Shown here piece after piece: positions 1-7,881 of a stretch of DNA of 22,428 bases. The notes beneath the pieces were generated by a model that was not told the origin of the DNA, did no database searches, and saw only the letters and a program-made list of their open reading frames with translations. The translations under genes and the position numbers were made by a program. The stretch is from JADKIH01 sp031367345 (lineage in GTDB: Bacteria; Bacteroidota; Bacteroidia; AKYH767-A; 2013-40CM-41-45). Position 1 is the stretch's first letter, and each line of letters starts with the position of its first letter. The stretch spans positions 1 through 22,428 of the forward strand of contig JANLPR010000116.1 of assembly GCA_031367345.1 (NCBI GenBank), read 5' to 3'.

Positions 1-1071
1 AACACTATTGAATGTATGATTTCCTCCATACTCATGTCCCATTTCATGTGCAACGTAATCGATATCGAAATTGTCGCCAATTGGTGCCGAAGAACCCGTA
101 ACACCTCTTGCTTTATTAGTGGAGTTGCAAACAACACCTAATCCTGCAACTCCTCCACCTCCGGTACTAAACACATGTCCGATATCATAATTTGCAGAGC
201 CGATTATTGTAGTAATATTGGTTTGATTTTCTCCTAACATCGTACTTCCACTCGTATTCGTGTAAGGATCTGTTGCAGCATTTGTATAAACAAGATTGGT
301 TGTTGAAATTAAAACCAATCGAACACTTAATTCCAATTCATAAACTGTGGTCACTCTATTAACTGAAGTAACCATTCCTGAAAAAGCACCACTTGCCGTT
401 CCGCCATAATATGCAGCGTATTCCCCGGTACACGCCAAGGCCAAACGATAAGTACGTAATGACGCTCCACTCGACCGCTGAACAGAATAATTGGGTCGGT
501 TTTGATCAATAGTTTTTTTCAAACTTCCTTCTGTTTCGCAAATGAAATCACGAGGAACTGTAGTATTTTTACGATCATAACAAATGTAATTGTCTTTATT
601 CCCCAGAGAAAAAGGATCAATCATCATGTAACCTTTGCTTGAAATAATAAATCCATGAAACCCCCAAATTGTATAATCTAATGTTGCGATAGCCGTCGGA
701 TCATCAATTCCTTTTGCTTTAAAAGTTCTAATTATTGATTCAAATCTCCCAGCTAAACTGTCTGCTATAACTTCACTTCTAAAAACACTGAATCGTTGCA
801 TTGAACCATCAGCCAACGGAAGAGAAATAATCTGCGCAACTGCATTCGGACTTGTTTGATACACAGCTTTGTTTAATTCCGATTTCAATAATGAAAAATC
901 GATAGTATATAGCCGATAATCACTTGGTAAAGATTTTAAAAAGAATTTATCAGTAAACGAGCTATGTGATTGCTCAGACCAAGATGATTTATTTTTTTGA
1001 GCAATCGCAGAAACTAAACAACACATTACTAACATTGCGACAAGCAATGGTAACTTAATTAATGACTTCAT
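1..1071 (-). CDS. Secreted metzincin (reprolysin-like) metalloprotease, N-terminal part, cut by the window edge
   Basis: The frame is open from an ATG at 1071 down to base 1, giving the first 357 residues; the C-terminus lies outside the window. The protein starts with a typical export signal (MKSLIKLPLLVAMLVMCCLVSAIAQ, cleavage expected near residue 25). Residues 342-352 read HEMGHEYGGNH, an exact match to the metzincin zinc motif HExxHxxGxxH: three zinc-binding His and the catalytic Glu. The region before it (RLALACTGEYAAYYGG, then a G-rich stretch) fits the reprolysin-like M12 family common in Bacteroidota, whose members often carry fibronectin or T9SS sorting domains further on; that part cannot be seen here. 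It should be an extracellular or surface protease. It is probably transcribed on its own, since a hairpin and a promoter-like site lie between it and the upstream M1 gene. Family assignment is firm, substrate unknown. Confidence 0.9.
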   Translation of the reverse strand, partial: MKSLIKLPLLVAMLVMCCLVSAIAQKNKSSWSEQSHSSFTDKFFLKSLPSDYRLYTIDFSLLKSELNKAVYQTSPNAVAQIISLPLADGSMQRFSVFRSEVIADSLAGRFESIIRTFKAKGIDDPTAIATLDYTIWGFHGFIISSKGYMMIDPFSLGNKDNYICYDRKNTTVPRDFICETEGSLKKTIDQNRPNYSVQRSSGASLRTYRLALACTGEYAAYYGGTASGAFSGMVTSVNRVTTVYELELSVRLVLISTTNLVYTNAATDPYTNTSGSTMLGENQTNITTIIGSANYDIGHVFSTGGGGVAGLGVVCNSTNKARGVTGSSAPIGDNFDIDYVAHEMGHEYGGNHTFNSV

Positions 1072-1104
1072 AAAATGGGTTTTGTAAAATTTAAATGCAG
1101 ACTT

Positions 1105-1135
1105 CTAAATTAACAGAAAAATCCAAAAGACTCAA
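1105..1135 (-). promoter_or_regulatory. Putative Bacteroidota promoter of the metzincin gene
   Basis: On the minus strand, TTG (1133-1135) lies 20 bases before TAATTTAG (1105-1112). The Bacteroidota consensus is TTG-N19-21-TAnnTTTG, so the -7 element has one mismatch. It lies 33 bases upstream of the ATG at 1071. Inferred from motif only. Confidence 0.35.
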
Positions 1136-1141
1136 GTAAAA

Positions 1142-1189
1142 TTGGCTAAACCGGAATTGAAAATAGTACAACTACTGTTTAATAGCCAA
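1142..1189 (-). terminator. Inverted repeat, candidate terminator after the M1 aminopeptidase gene
   Basis: TTGGCTA (1142-1148) and TAGCCAA (1183-1189) are perfect complements, extended by AAAC/GTTT with two unpaired bases; inside is a small AGTA-CAAC-TACT hairpin (1164-1175). It begins five bases after the M1 stop codon. On the minus strand the stem is followed by only a short T stretch (TTTTA), so it may be a weak terminator or an mRNA 3' stabiliser. Confidence 0.4.
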
Positions 1190-1193
1190 AATC

Positions 1194-3119
1194 TCACTTT
1201 TCTATAATAATTTTTTGAAAATAATGACCCGAACTTGTGCTTATATCTGCTATATAAAGTCCGGAATCTAGATTTTTATCTGTGAGATCAATCCTATTTT
1301 TCTCTCCAATTGAGACAGTAAATATTTTTTTTCCTAATAATGTAAACAAACTGAAAGCATTTAAATTAAGTGAAGAATTTGCAGATTTCACTTGAAGAAA
1401 ATCAAGAGCAGGGTTAGGAATTATACTAAGTTCATCAGTGATACTTCCAACCGGCAATTTTCTTATGACTTTATTTCCTCCAGAAATAATTTGAATTTCA
1501 GGATCAATGTTTACATAGAGAGGTGTAAAATTTAACATAAAATGAAAATGTTCGCCTGAAAATTGCGGATCAACTATCATGATTGTATCACTACTATTAT
1601 TTTTAAATTCAATTGGCAACGGATTATGAAAAAATAATATTGAAGCATCAGAGGTACTTTGTTGGATGGTTAAGTCAACAACATTTTTATCATTTTCCCA
1701 CTCCACAGTGTAACTAGGAAATCCTTCTCCATAAAACCATTCGTTGAAAAACGCATCTTGGTTTTCACCAGTTACTACTTGAAATGAACTCTTTAAATCT
1801 GCTGTACGCGAATAAGAATAGGCCAAATTCGGTGTTTCTAAATAGTTCTTTAGAGCATTCTGAAAAAGCAAGTCGCCATATTTCCATCGCAACATATGTA
1901 GTAAAAAGGAAGCTTTCCTATAAGATAGTCGTCCACTAAAAATTCGACTTAAACTTGACGTATCATCACACGAAACCGTACCATTTGGTTTTGAAATAAT
2001 ATCTTCCAGCGAATTGACCTTCCAAGCATACCAATTCTCAGGTTGAAATCGTTCAACACACATTCCAGTCATGTAAGTTGCAAATCCTTCGTGAAGCCAA
2101 ATATCTTCCCAACTTTCACAAGTAGTATAATCTCCAAACCATTGATGTGCCATTTCATGCGCAATTAATTCAAAAGAAAATTCTCCAACAAAAGACATCG
2201 TTTGATGTTCCATTCCCCCACCCCAACCAAATTGTGCGTTCCCATATTTCTCTTTTGAAAACGGATAGTTGATCAAAAGACTATCATAAAATTCCAACAA
2301 CTGCTTCGTAGTAGATGTCGAATTCTGCCAGCTTGAATAATTTTCCGGATAAAAGTAATTGAGTATTGCGAGTGTATCATTGTTGGACAAAACCAGAGTA
2401 TCCTTGAGTTCATCATAATTAGTTACGCTAATCGCTACTAAATAAGGAGCAATCGGATAATTGGTTTTCCAGTGATAAATATTTTCATTCCCTACTTGCT
2501 CTACACTTACCAGTTTCCCATTCGATGCACACTTATTTCCGCTTGGTATTTTACAATTGATTAACATCGAATCAATTTTATCTGCAGTATTTTGTCGACA
2601 AGGCCACCAATCACTTGCACCGTAGGGTTCAGAAAGCGTCCAAATTACTGGAGCACCGGAATGATCCCCTCGCGTAAACGATCCGTTCCCCGTTGCTTCA
2701 GGTTTTCCGTGATAATAAATAATAAGCGAATCTGTACTCGTGGAAAGTATTAATGATGGGAAATAAATTCTCAGCAAATCAGAATCATGAAGAAAAATAC
2801 AGGACGAATTTTGAGATGCTACTGAATCAACAATGAGTTTTGACGACAGATCAAAAGTAATTGAGTCTGTATTATCTAATGCAGCAAATAAATACTTTAC
2901 ATTACCGAAAATACTATCAACTGCCGGATCAATAGTCCAGTTACATTCTGCAAAAAAAACATTAACTCTTTCATAGTCCAATGCATTTGCTTGATAGAAA
3001 TAATTTACCGATCTGCTTTGTCTTAAACTATTCTTTAGTGATTGACAATCGCTTTCTTGTCCAAGAGAAAACTGGATAATACCAACTAAAAAAAGTAAGC
3101 ACAAGGTTGAAATTTTCAT
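1194..3119 (-). CDS. M1-family zinc aminopeptidase with T9SS C-terminal sorting domain
   Basis: A 641-residue secreted peptidase that removes N-terminal residues from peptides outside the cell. The signal peptide is MKISTLCLLFLVGIIQFSLG. The gluzincin signature HExxH-18-E is complete: His321, Glu322, His325 and Glu344. The upstream exopeptidase loop reads GGGMEH (300-305) where most M1 enzymes have GxMEN, so the last residue is altered. The final 80 or so residues hold a T9SS type A sorting domain (IPNPALDFLQV near the start, GLYIADISTSSG, ending KIIIEK), which sends the protein through the Por secretion system to the cell surface. It is shorter than full-length M1 enzymes (about 850-900) because the large helical C-terminal domain is absent, as in other T9SS-exported members. 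The gene starts six bases after the SCO gene stop, so the two are probably cotranscribed, though no functional link is obvious. Confidence 0.93.
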   Translation of the reverse strand: MKISTLCLLFLVGIIQFSLGQESDCQSLKNSLRQSRSVNYFYQANALDYERVNVFFAECNWTIDPAVDSIFGNVKYLFAALDNTDSITFDLSSKLIVDSVASQNSSCIFLHDSDLLRIYFPSLILSTSTDSLIIYYHGKPEATGNGSFTRGDHSGAPVIWTLSEPYGASDWWPCRQNTADKIDSMLINCKIPSGNKCASNGKLVSVEQVGNENIYHWKTNYPIAPYLVAISVTNYDELKDTLVLSNNDTLAILNYFYPENYSSWQNSTSTTKQLLEFYDSLLINYPFSKEKYGNAQFGWGGGMEHQTMSFVGEFSFELIAHEMAHQWFGDYTTCESWEDIWLHEGFATYMTGMCVERFQPENWYAWKVNSLEDIISKPNGTVSCDDTSSLSRIFSGRLSYRKASFLLHMLRWKYGDLLFQNALKNYLETPNLAYSYSRTADLKSSFQVVTGENQDAFFNEWFYGEGFPSYTVEWENDKNVVDLTIQQSTSDASILFFHNPLPIEFKNNSSDTIMIVDPQFSGEHFHFMLNFTPLYVNIDPEIQIISGGNKVIRKLPVGSITDELSIIPNPALDFLQVKSANSSLNLNAFSLFTLLGKKIFTVSIGEKNRIDLTDKNLDSGLYIADISTSSGHYFQKIIIEK

Positions 3120-3125
3120 TTGTAT

Positions 3126-3761
3126 CTACTCATTCATCAATGTGTAAATATCATCAATCATTTTATTGACATCGGTTGAATCTGTCCCGTCATAAAATCC
3201 GCGTATTCTCTTTTCAGTATCTATGAGCGTAAAAAATTGAGTATGTACAAAATCATCCGGCCCACCATTGCCTTCAGTGACACTCGATAAATAAGATTTT
3301 CTGGCTAACTCATAAATAATTTTTTTATCGCCTGTTACAAAATGCCATTGTTTATCATCTGCATTATGTTCAAGAGCATATTCTTTTAAGACAGATATAC
3401 TATCTTCTTGCGGTTTTACGGTATGAGATAAAAATTGAATACGGTCATTGTTTTTAAAAAGCTGCGCAACTCGTTCCAATTGATTTGACATTTTCGGACA
3501 GATCCCTTCACAAGTAGTAAAGAAAAAATCTGCTACATAAATTTTATCTTTAAAATCATTTTGAGAGATCACATCTCCATTTTGATCAGTCAATTTCCAA
3601 TCTGCGATTGTATGAAATGTAGAATCATCATTTTTTTCTCCGTACACCGGCAATGAAGGAATATCTTTTTTCTCAGTAGTAATTATTTTATATCCCCAAA
3701 TCATAGCAGACAAAACGATTATAGCTACAACACCCCAACGTAAAATCAATTGTTTTTTCAT
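3126..3761 (-). CDS. SCO1/SenC-family copper chaperone/thioredoxin-like protein
   Basis: A 211-residue protein anchored by one N-terminal membrane segment (about residues 9-27), with the soluble thioredoxin fold outside the cytoplasm. It has the full SCO metal site: CEGICP with Cys84 and Cys88, and His173 in the DDFVHTQFF segment. In this family the CxxxC pair and the His bind Cu(I)/Cu(II), and the protein delivers copper to, or reduces, the CuA centre of cytochrome c oxidase. Its ATG overlaps the stop of the YHS lipoprotein gene (ATGA at 3758-3761), implying translational coupling, so the two probably work in the same metal pathway. No oxidase subunits are present in this window, so the client enzyme is inferred. 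Confidence 0.93.
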   Translation of the reverse strand: MKKQLILRWGVVAIIVLSAMIWGYKIITTEKKDIPSLPVYGEKNDDSTFHTIADWKLTDQNGDVISQNDFKDKIYVADFFFTTCEGICPKMSNQLERVAQLFKNNDRIQFLSHTVKPQEDSISVLKEYALEHNADDKQWHFVTGDKKIIYELARKSYLSSVTEGNGGPDDFVHTQFFTLIDTEKRIRGFYDGTDSTDVNKMIDDIYTLMNE

Positions 3762-4045
3762 TTTATTTTTTGTGATTTAATAAAAGTATTTTTGCATTCA
3801 TGACTACAAAATCCGAGAAGCTTTCCATCAAAAGTGATAGTATCAATTACATTATTTTCGATATTCATTCCGCAGACAGTATCGAAATTAGAAATTAAAA
3901 CTCCGGCAGGAAAATAGATTGCATTTTTGTTACCACTTTTCACTTTTTCCGGAATAGGCTGTTGTACAAGCTGGTTATTTTTTGTTGAACATCCATTTAC
4001 AAAAGCAGATAAAAGTGCAAGTGCAATGATTTGTTGAAAATTCAT
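3758..4045 (-). CDS. Small lipoprotein with a YHS/TRASH-like metal-binding domain
   Basis: 95 residues. The N-terminus is a lipoprotein signal with FVNGC at 15-19, so Cys19 would be lipidated; Asn at -2 is not ideal. Residues 54-90 match the YHS pattern: FDTVCGM (Cys58), then FDGKLLGFCSHECKNTF (Cys80, Cys84). These Cys residues are the likely metal ligands; YHS/TRASH domains are commonly linked to copper or other heavy metals. It is the first gene of the minus-strand set with SCO and the M1 peptidase, and overlaps SCO by four bases. A -7-like element lies 20 bases upstream. A role in supplying or sensing copper for SCO in the periplasm is inference from this coupling. Confidence 0.8.
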   Translation of the reverse strand: MNFQQIIALALLSAFVNGCSTKNNQLVQQPIPEKVKSGNKNAIYFPAGVLISNFDTVCGMNIENNVIDTITFDGKLLGFCSHECKNTFIKSQKIK

Positions 4046-4064
4046 TTTCCGAAGTTAGTGCGTA

Positions 4065-4072
4065 CAAAATTA
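4065..4072 (-). promoter_or_regulatory. -7 element of the YHS-SCO-M1 gene set
   Basis: The minus strand reads TAATTTTG, an exact match to the Bacteroidota -7 consensus TAnnTTTG, 20 bases before the ATG at 4045. No TTG is found at the standard distance upstream; the nearest is 14 bases away. Confidence 0.45.
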
Positions 4073-4210
4073 CTGAATAATAACTTCAAAGTTGGTTTCT
4101 TGCTAATTAAAGTGAAAAGCTGATTCCGAAATTTTTTAACTTCTTTGAACCAAGTCTCAATCCTTAACATTAATTCCTCACATCATAACGCGTAGATAAA
4201 TGAACAAATA

Positions 4211-4258
4211 GCATTTCTGAATATTGTACTCGAATGTTTTGAAAATCACTAGAAATGC
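4211..4258. repeat. 8-bp perfect inverted repeat upstream of the E1 dehydrogenase gene
   Basis: GCATTTCT (4211-4218) and AGAAATGC (4251-4258) are perfect complements separated by 32 bases. The repeat lies about 60-105 bases upstream of the predicted transcription start of the gene at 4338. It could be an operator or chance; the spacing is long for a hairpin. Confidence 0.35.
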
Positions 4259-4259
4259 A

Positions 4260-4290
4260 CGATTTGTAGAAAGAAAATCGTTTAGAAACG
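4260..4290 (+). promoter_or_regulatory. Two overlapping palindromes at the E1 dehydrogenase promoter
   Basis: CGATTT (4260-4265) pairs with AAATCG (4275-4280), and CGTTT (4279-4283) pairs with AAACG (4286-4290) with only two bases between. The second palindrome covers the position where the -33 element should be, as expected for a repressor or activator site. Function is inferred from position only. Confidence 0.35.
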
Positions 4291-4302
4291 ACAAAAAAAT
4301 TA

Positions 4303-4310
4303 TACATTTG
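4303..4310 (+). promoter_or_regulatory. -7 element of the E1 dehydrogenase gene
   Basis: TACATTTG matches the Bacteroidota -7 consensus TAnnTTTG exactly, 27 bases before the ATG at 4338. The triplet at the expected -33 position is TTT (4281-4283) instead of TTG. Confidence 0.55.
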
Positions 4311-4337
4311 TAACTCAACAATTCCAATCAATTTTGT

Positions 4338-6758
4338 ATGAAAGAGGCGGAAACAAAACCATCGTCTAATGCATTAAGTTTTGAAGATTTCAAAAAAGAA
4401 GTATTAAATGATTTTCGAATTGCAACAGAAAGCAGACAAGCAAGTCTGTTAGGCCGCAAAGAAGTATTAACAGGCAAGGCGAAATTTGGAATTTTTGGTG
4501 ACGGAAAAGAGATAGCTCAGATTGCTATGTCTAAACAATTTCTACCGGGCGATTTCAGATCAGGCTATTACAGAGATCAAACTTTTATGTTTGCTATTGG
4601 TCAGTCAGACATCACAGCTTTCTTTGCACAACTATATGCTAATCCTGATGTTCAAGCAGAGCCTAGTTCAGCAGGTCGTTCTATGAATGGCCACTTCTCT
4701 ACTCGTTTACTCAATGAAGATGGGAGTTGGAAAAAGCTTTCTGCATTAAAAAATTCATCTTCCGACATTTCTCCTACTGCAGGTCAGATGCCTCGCCTTC
4801 TTGGATTAGCATGGGCTTCAAAATTATTCCGAAACAATAAAGAACTTCATCAATATACCAATTTTTCTAACAAAGGAAACGAAGTTGCATTTGGAACCAT
4901 CGGTGATGCCAGCACATCTGAAGGATTGTTTTGGGAAACAATCAATGCTGCCGGAGTTTTGCAAGTACCTATGGCAATTTCTGTTTGGGACGATGGCTAC
5001 GGAATATCTGTATCAGCAAAATACCAAACTACCAAACAAAATATTTCGGAGATACTAAAAGGCTTCGAGCGAAATGAAAAAGGCGAAGGCTATGTAATCT
5101 TACGTGCAAAAGGATGGGATTATCCGGGCTTGTGTGAGATGTATGCAAAAGGAATTAAAATTTGTCGAGAAGAACAAGTGCCTGTTTTATTTCATATTTC
5201 TGAAATGACACAACCACAAGGTCACAGTACAAGCGGTTCTCATGAAAGATATAAATCGAAAGAACGTCTTGAATGGGAACATGAGTTTGATTGTCTTAAA
5301 AAAATGAAAGAGTGGATGATTAGTTCTGCAATTGCGTCGGATGAAGAGTGTCATTTAATTGAAGAGAATGCAAAAAAAATCGCGAACGATTGTCGCAAGA
5401 AAGCTTGGAGCGATTTCATGACACCAGTGAAAACAGAAATTAAAGAAACTTGTAACGCATTAGAATCTATAAGCAAAATTTCTAAACAGTCGGCCTTTAT
5501 CAATAAAATTAAAAACGATCTTCATTCCACTATAGATCCTGCACGAAGAGATATTATTATTGCAATACAAAAAGCACTTCGTTTATTAAGAAATGAATCT
5601 TCGATTGAAAAAGAACAATTATTAAAGTTGCATACTGATTACTTGAAAGATAATTATGAAAGATACAACTCTACATTGTATAGCAGATCGAATGAATCAA
5701 TAGAAAATGCAAAAACTGTTTCGCCAATATACAATAACGACTCACCTTTAGTAGATGGAAGAGAAATTCTCCAAGCCAACTTCGATGCTCTTTTTACAAA
5801 AGATCCTCGCTTGGTTGCATTTGGTGAAGATCTGGGAAGAATTGGAGATGTAAACCAAGGATTCGCCGGACTACAAGCAAAGTTTGGAGAAATTCGAATT
5901 ACAGATTCAGGTATTCGTGAAGCAACAATTATTGGCCAAGGAATTGGTTTAGCATTACGTGGATTAAAACCAATTGCAGAAATTCAGTATCTCGATTATT
6001 TGCTTTATGCTCTCAACGTGTTAAGCGACGATCTTGCTTCATTACAATATAGAACGAAGGGAGGCCAAAAAGCGCCGGTAATTATTCGTACAAGAGGTCA
6101 TCGTTTAGAAGGCATTTGGCATAGTGGATCACCAATGGGAATGATTATAAATGCCATTAGGGGAATACACGTTTTAGTTCCAAGAAATATGGTTCAAGCA
6201 GCTGGCTTTTACAACACACTTGTTGAATGTGATGAACCGGCATTAGTTATTGAATGCTTAAATGGATATAGATTAAAAGAAATGTTACCGGCCAATTTAG
6301 GAGAATTCAAATTGGAATTGGGTATCCCGGAAGTTATTCATTCCGGAACCGATGTTACAATAGTAACTTATGGAAGTTGTGTAAGAATTGCGCAAGATGC
6401 AATTCGTTACTTAGAAGAAATGAACATTTCAATCGAATTGATAGATGTTCAGACCTTATTACCATTTGATAAAATGGAAATTATAAAGGAAAGTTTGAAA
6501 AAAACTAATAAACTTATGGTTCTAGATGAAGATGTTCCAGGAGGCGCAAGTGCATATATCTTGCAGCAAATTATTGAAAAACAATCAGCATTTCAATTTC
6601 TTGATGCCGCCCCGATAACTCTTACTGCAAAAGATCATAGACCGGCGTATGGCTCCGATGGCGACTTTTTCTCCAAGCCGTCAACAGAAGATGTTATTAA
6701 CTCTGTGTATAGAATTATGCACGAGTATAATCCAAACCAATTTCCCTTGTACCTTTAA
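4338..6758 (+). CDS. Fused 2-oxoacid dehydrogenase E1 component (alpha + beta), probably branched-chain type
   Basis: An 806-residue cytoplasmic, thiamine-diphosphate-dependent enzyme that decarboxylates a 2-oxoacid and passes the acyl group to the lipoyl domain of an E2 protein. The alpha part covers roughly residues 1-370 and carries the cofactor region from GDAST (Gly189-Asp190) to WDDGYG (217-222). The beta part starts about residue 470 (LVDGREIL) and contains FGEDLG, the EATIIGQGIGLALRG segment and LDEDVPGGASAY near the C-terminus. Alpha and beta are separate chains in most bacteria, but fused E1 proteins of about 800 residues are widespread in Bacteroidota, usually annotated as 2-oxoisovalerate dehydrogenase. 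The E2, E3 and lipoylation genes are absent here, so the exact substrate (branched-chain oxoacid versus pyruvate) is not proven. It has its own promoter with palindromes upstream. Confidence 0.93.
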   Translation: MKEAETKPSSNALSFEDFKKEVLNDFRIATESRQASLLGRKEVLTGKAKFGIFGDGKEIAQIAMSKQFLPGDFRSGYYRDQTFMFAIGQSDITAFFAQLYANPDVQAEPSSAGRSMNGHFSTRLLNEDGSWKKLSALKNSSSDISPTAGQMPRLLGLAWASKLFRNNKELHQYTNFSNKGNEVAFGTIGDASTSEGLFWETINAAGVLQVPMAISVWDDGYGISVSAKYQTTKQNISEILKGFERNEKGEGYVILRAKGWDYPGLCEMYAKGIKICREEQVPVLFHISEMTQPQGHSTSGSHERYKSKERLEWEHEFDCLKKMKEWMISSAIASDEECHLIEENAKKIANDCRKKAWSDFMTPVKTEIKETCNALESISKISKQSAFINKIKNDLHSTIDPARRDIIIAIQKALRLLRNESSIEKEQLLKLHTDYLKDNYERYNSTLYSRSNESIENAKTVSPIYNNDSPLVDGREILQANFDALFTKDPRLVAFGEDLGRIGDVNQGFAGLQAKFGEIRITDSGIREATIIGQGIGLALRGLKPIAEIQYLDYLLYALNVLSDDLASLQYRTKGGQKAPVIIRTRGHRLEGIWHSGSPMGMIINAIRGIHVLVPRNMVQAAGFYNTLVECDEPALVIECLNGYRLKEMLPANLGEFKLELGIPEVIHSGTDVTIVTYGSCVRIAQDAIRYLEEMNISIELIDVQTLLPFDKMEIIKESLKKTNKLMVLDEDVPGGASAYILQQIIEKQSAFQFLDAAPITLTAKDHRPAYGSDGDFFSKPSTEDVINSVYRIMHEYNPNQFPLYL

Positions 6759-6803
6759 CCCATTAAATTTTTAAATTATTTACCGTTAACCCTTTTATAG
6801 GTT

Positions 6804-7625
6804 ATGTCAGAAAAAACCACAGAAAAAGAATCGCATTACAACTCATTAGAATCAATGAGTGTGTTTGAATTACTATCTGGAATTAACAATGAAGACAAAT
6901 CTGTACCTGATGCTATCGAAAAAGTATTACACAGAATAGAAACTGTTGTAATATTAATCACTGAGAAATTACGTTCCGGAGGTCGACTCTTCTATATAGG
7001 TGCAGGAACTAGCGGCAGATTAGGAATTGTTGACGCCTCAGAACTTCCACCTACATTCGGTCTTGAACAAGGAAAAGTCATTGGTTTAATTGCCGGTGGA
7101 GATTCTGCCATTAGAAAAGCAGTTGAATTTGCAGAAGACGATGTAGAACAAGGATGGAACGACTTAGTATCACACAACGTCTCTACTGCCGATGTAGTCA
7201 TAGGAATTGCAGCAAGTGGAAGTACTCCATATGTAGTTGGAGCATTAAAAAAAACTAAAGAAAACGACATCTTATCAATTGGCTTAACTTGTAATAAGAA
7301 TAGTAGTCTTGCTCAGAATGTACACTATCCTATTGAAGTCATAGTTGGACCTGAATTCGTTACAGGAAGTACTCGAATGAAAGCAGGTACAGCACAAAAA
7401 CTTGTTCTGAATATGATTTCAACAGCAGTAATGATTCAACTTGGTCGTATTAAAGGAAATCGAATGGTCGACATGCAATTGACCAATGAAAAACTGATTA
7501 TTCGCGGAACGGAAATGATTATGAATGAACTGAACATTTCCGAAAATGAAGCATCAGAGTTGTTACACAAGTATGGAAACGTTCGTACAGTTTTAGAACA
7601 GTTTAAACAACTGAAAAACAAATAA
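6804..7625 (+). CDS. murQ: N-acetylmuramic acid 6-phosphate etherase
   Basis: A 273-residue cytoplasmic SIS-domain enzyme that cleaves the lactyl ether of MurNAc-6-phosphate, giving GlcNAc-6-phosphate and D-lactate, so that recovered cell-wall sugar can be reused. The signature GAGTSGRLGIVDASELPP is intact (Glu80 in it corresponds to the catalytic Glu region of the family), and a second acidic segment VEFAEDD (107-113) matches the other conserved Glu region. VTGSTRMKAGTAQKLVLNM is the diagnostic C-terminal motif. Length is slightly below the roughly 300 of E. coli MurQ, as is usual in Bacteroidota. It starts 45 bases after the E1 gene with no terminator between, so readthrough is possible. 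An intrinsic terminator follows. The RlpA-like gene two genes downstream adds to a cell-wall context. Confidence 0.96.
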   Translation: MSEKTTEKESHYNSLESMSVFELLSGINNEDKSVPDAIEKVLHRIETVVILITEKLRSGGRLFYIGAGTSGRLGIVDASELPPTFGLEQGKVIGLIAGGDSAIRKAVEFAEDDVEQGWNDLVSHNVSTADVVIGIAASGSTPYVVGALKKTKENDILSIGLTCNKNSSLAQNVHYPIEVIVGPEFVTGSTRMKAGTAQKLVLNMISTAVMIQLGRIKGNRMVDMQLTNEKLIIRGTEMIMNELNISENEASELLHKYGNVRTVLEQFKQLKNK

Positions 7626-7649
7626 GGTTTTTGCTACCTCTATATATCT

Positions 7650-7681
7650 AATACCGATTTATTTCAATCAGGTATTTTTTT
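7650..7681 (+). terminator. Intrinsic terminator after murQ
   Basis: AATACCGATT (7650-7659) pairs with AATC (7666-7669) and GGTATT (7671-7676) with one bulged A, and the stem runs into a stretch of seven T (7675-7681). The stem is AT-rich, but shape and position 24 bases after the murQ stop fit a terminator. Confidence 0.65.
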
Positions 7682-7697
7682 CCATAAATAATTTTCT

Positions 7698-7705
7698 TAA
7701 ATTTG
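7698..7705 (+). promoter_or_regulatory. -7-like element between murQ and the 188-aa gene
   Basis: TAAATTTG matches TAnnTTTG exactly and follows the murQ terminator. If used, it would leave a 5' leader of roughly 170 bases containing two hairpins before the ATG at 7882. The -33 position holds TTT, not TTG. Confidence 0.4.
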
Positions 7706-7725
7706 ATGTAGTATACTGTCGTATG

Positions 7726-7782
7726 ACTGAAACAACGAAAATCTTGTTTCAGTTTTCCATTAAGATTAAAACCTAATGGAAA
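7726..7782 (+). repeat. Two tandem perfect hairpins in the leader of the 188-aa gene
   Basis: Hairpin 1: ACTGAAACAA (7726-7735) with TTGTTTCAGT (7744-7753), 10 perfect pairs, 8-base loop. Hairpin 2 begins on the next base: TTTCCATTA (7754-7762) with TAATGGAAA (7774-7782), 9 perfect pairs, 11-base loop. Neither is followed by a clean T-run, so they are not obvious terminators. Back-to-back perfect stems suggest structured RNA or operator sites in the 256-base gap between the two genes. No known riboswitch class was recognised. Confidence 0.55.
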
Positions 7783-7881
7783 GGAAAACCAATTCAGGGG
7801 TTCAACAAAAGTGTAGCATTTAAAAAAAAATAATGCCCATTTTTAAAGAAGTCTGGTAAACAAATCAGAAAATTATATCTA

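Noticed and set aside
6992..7270. 92-aa minus-strand open frame within murQ
   Set aside because: Antisense shadow of a clear murQ; composition (Ser- and Pro-rich) is typical of such shadows.
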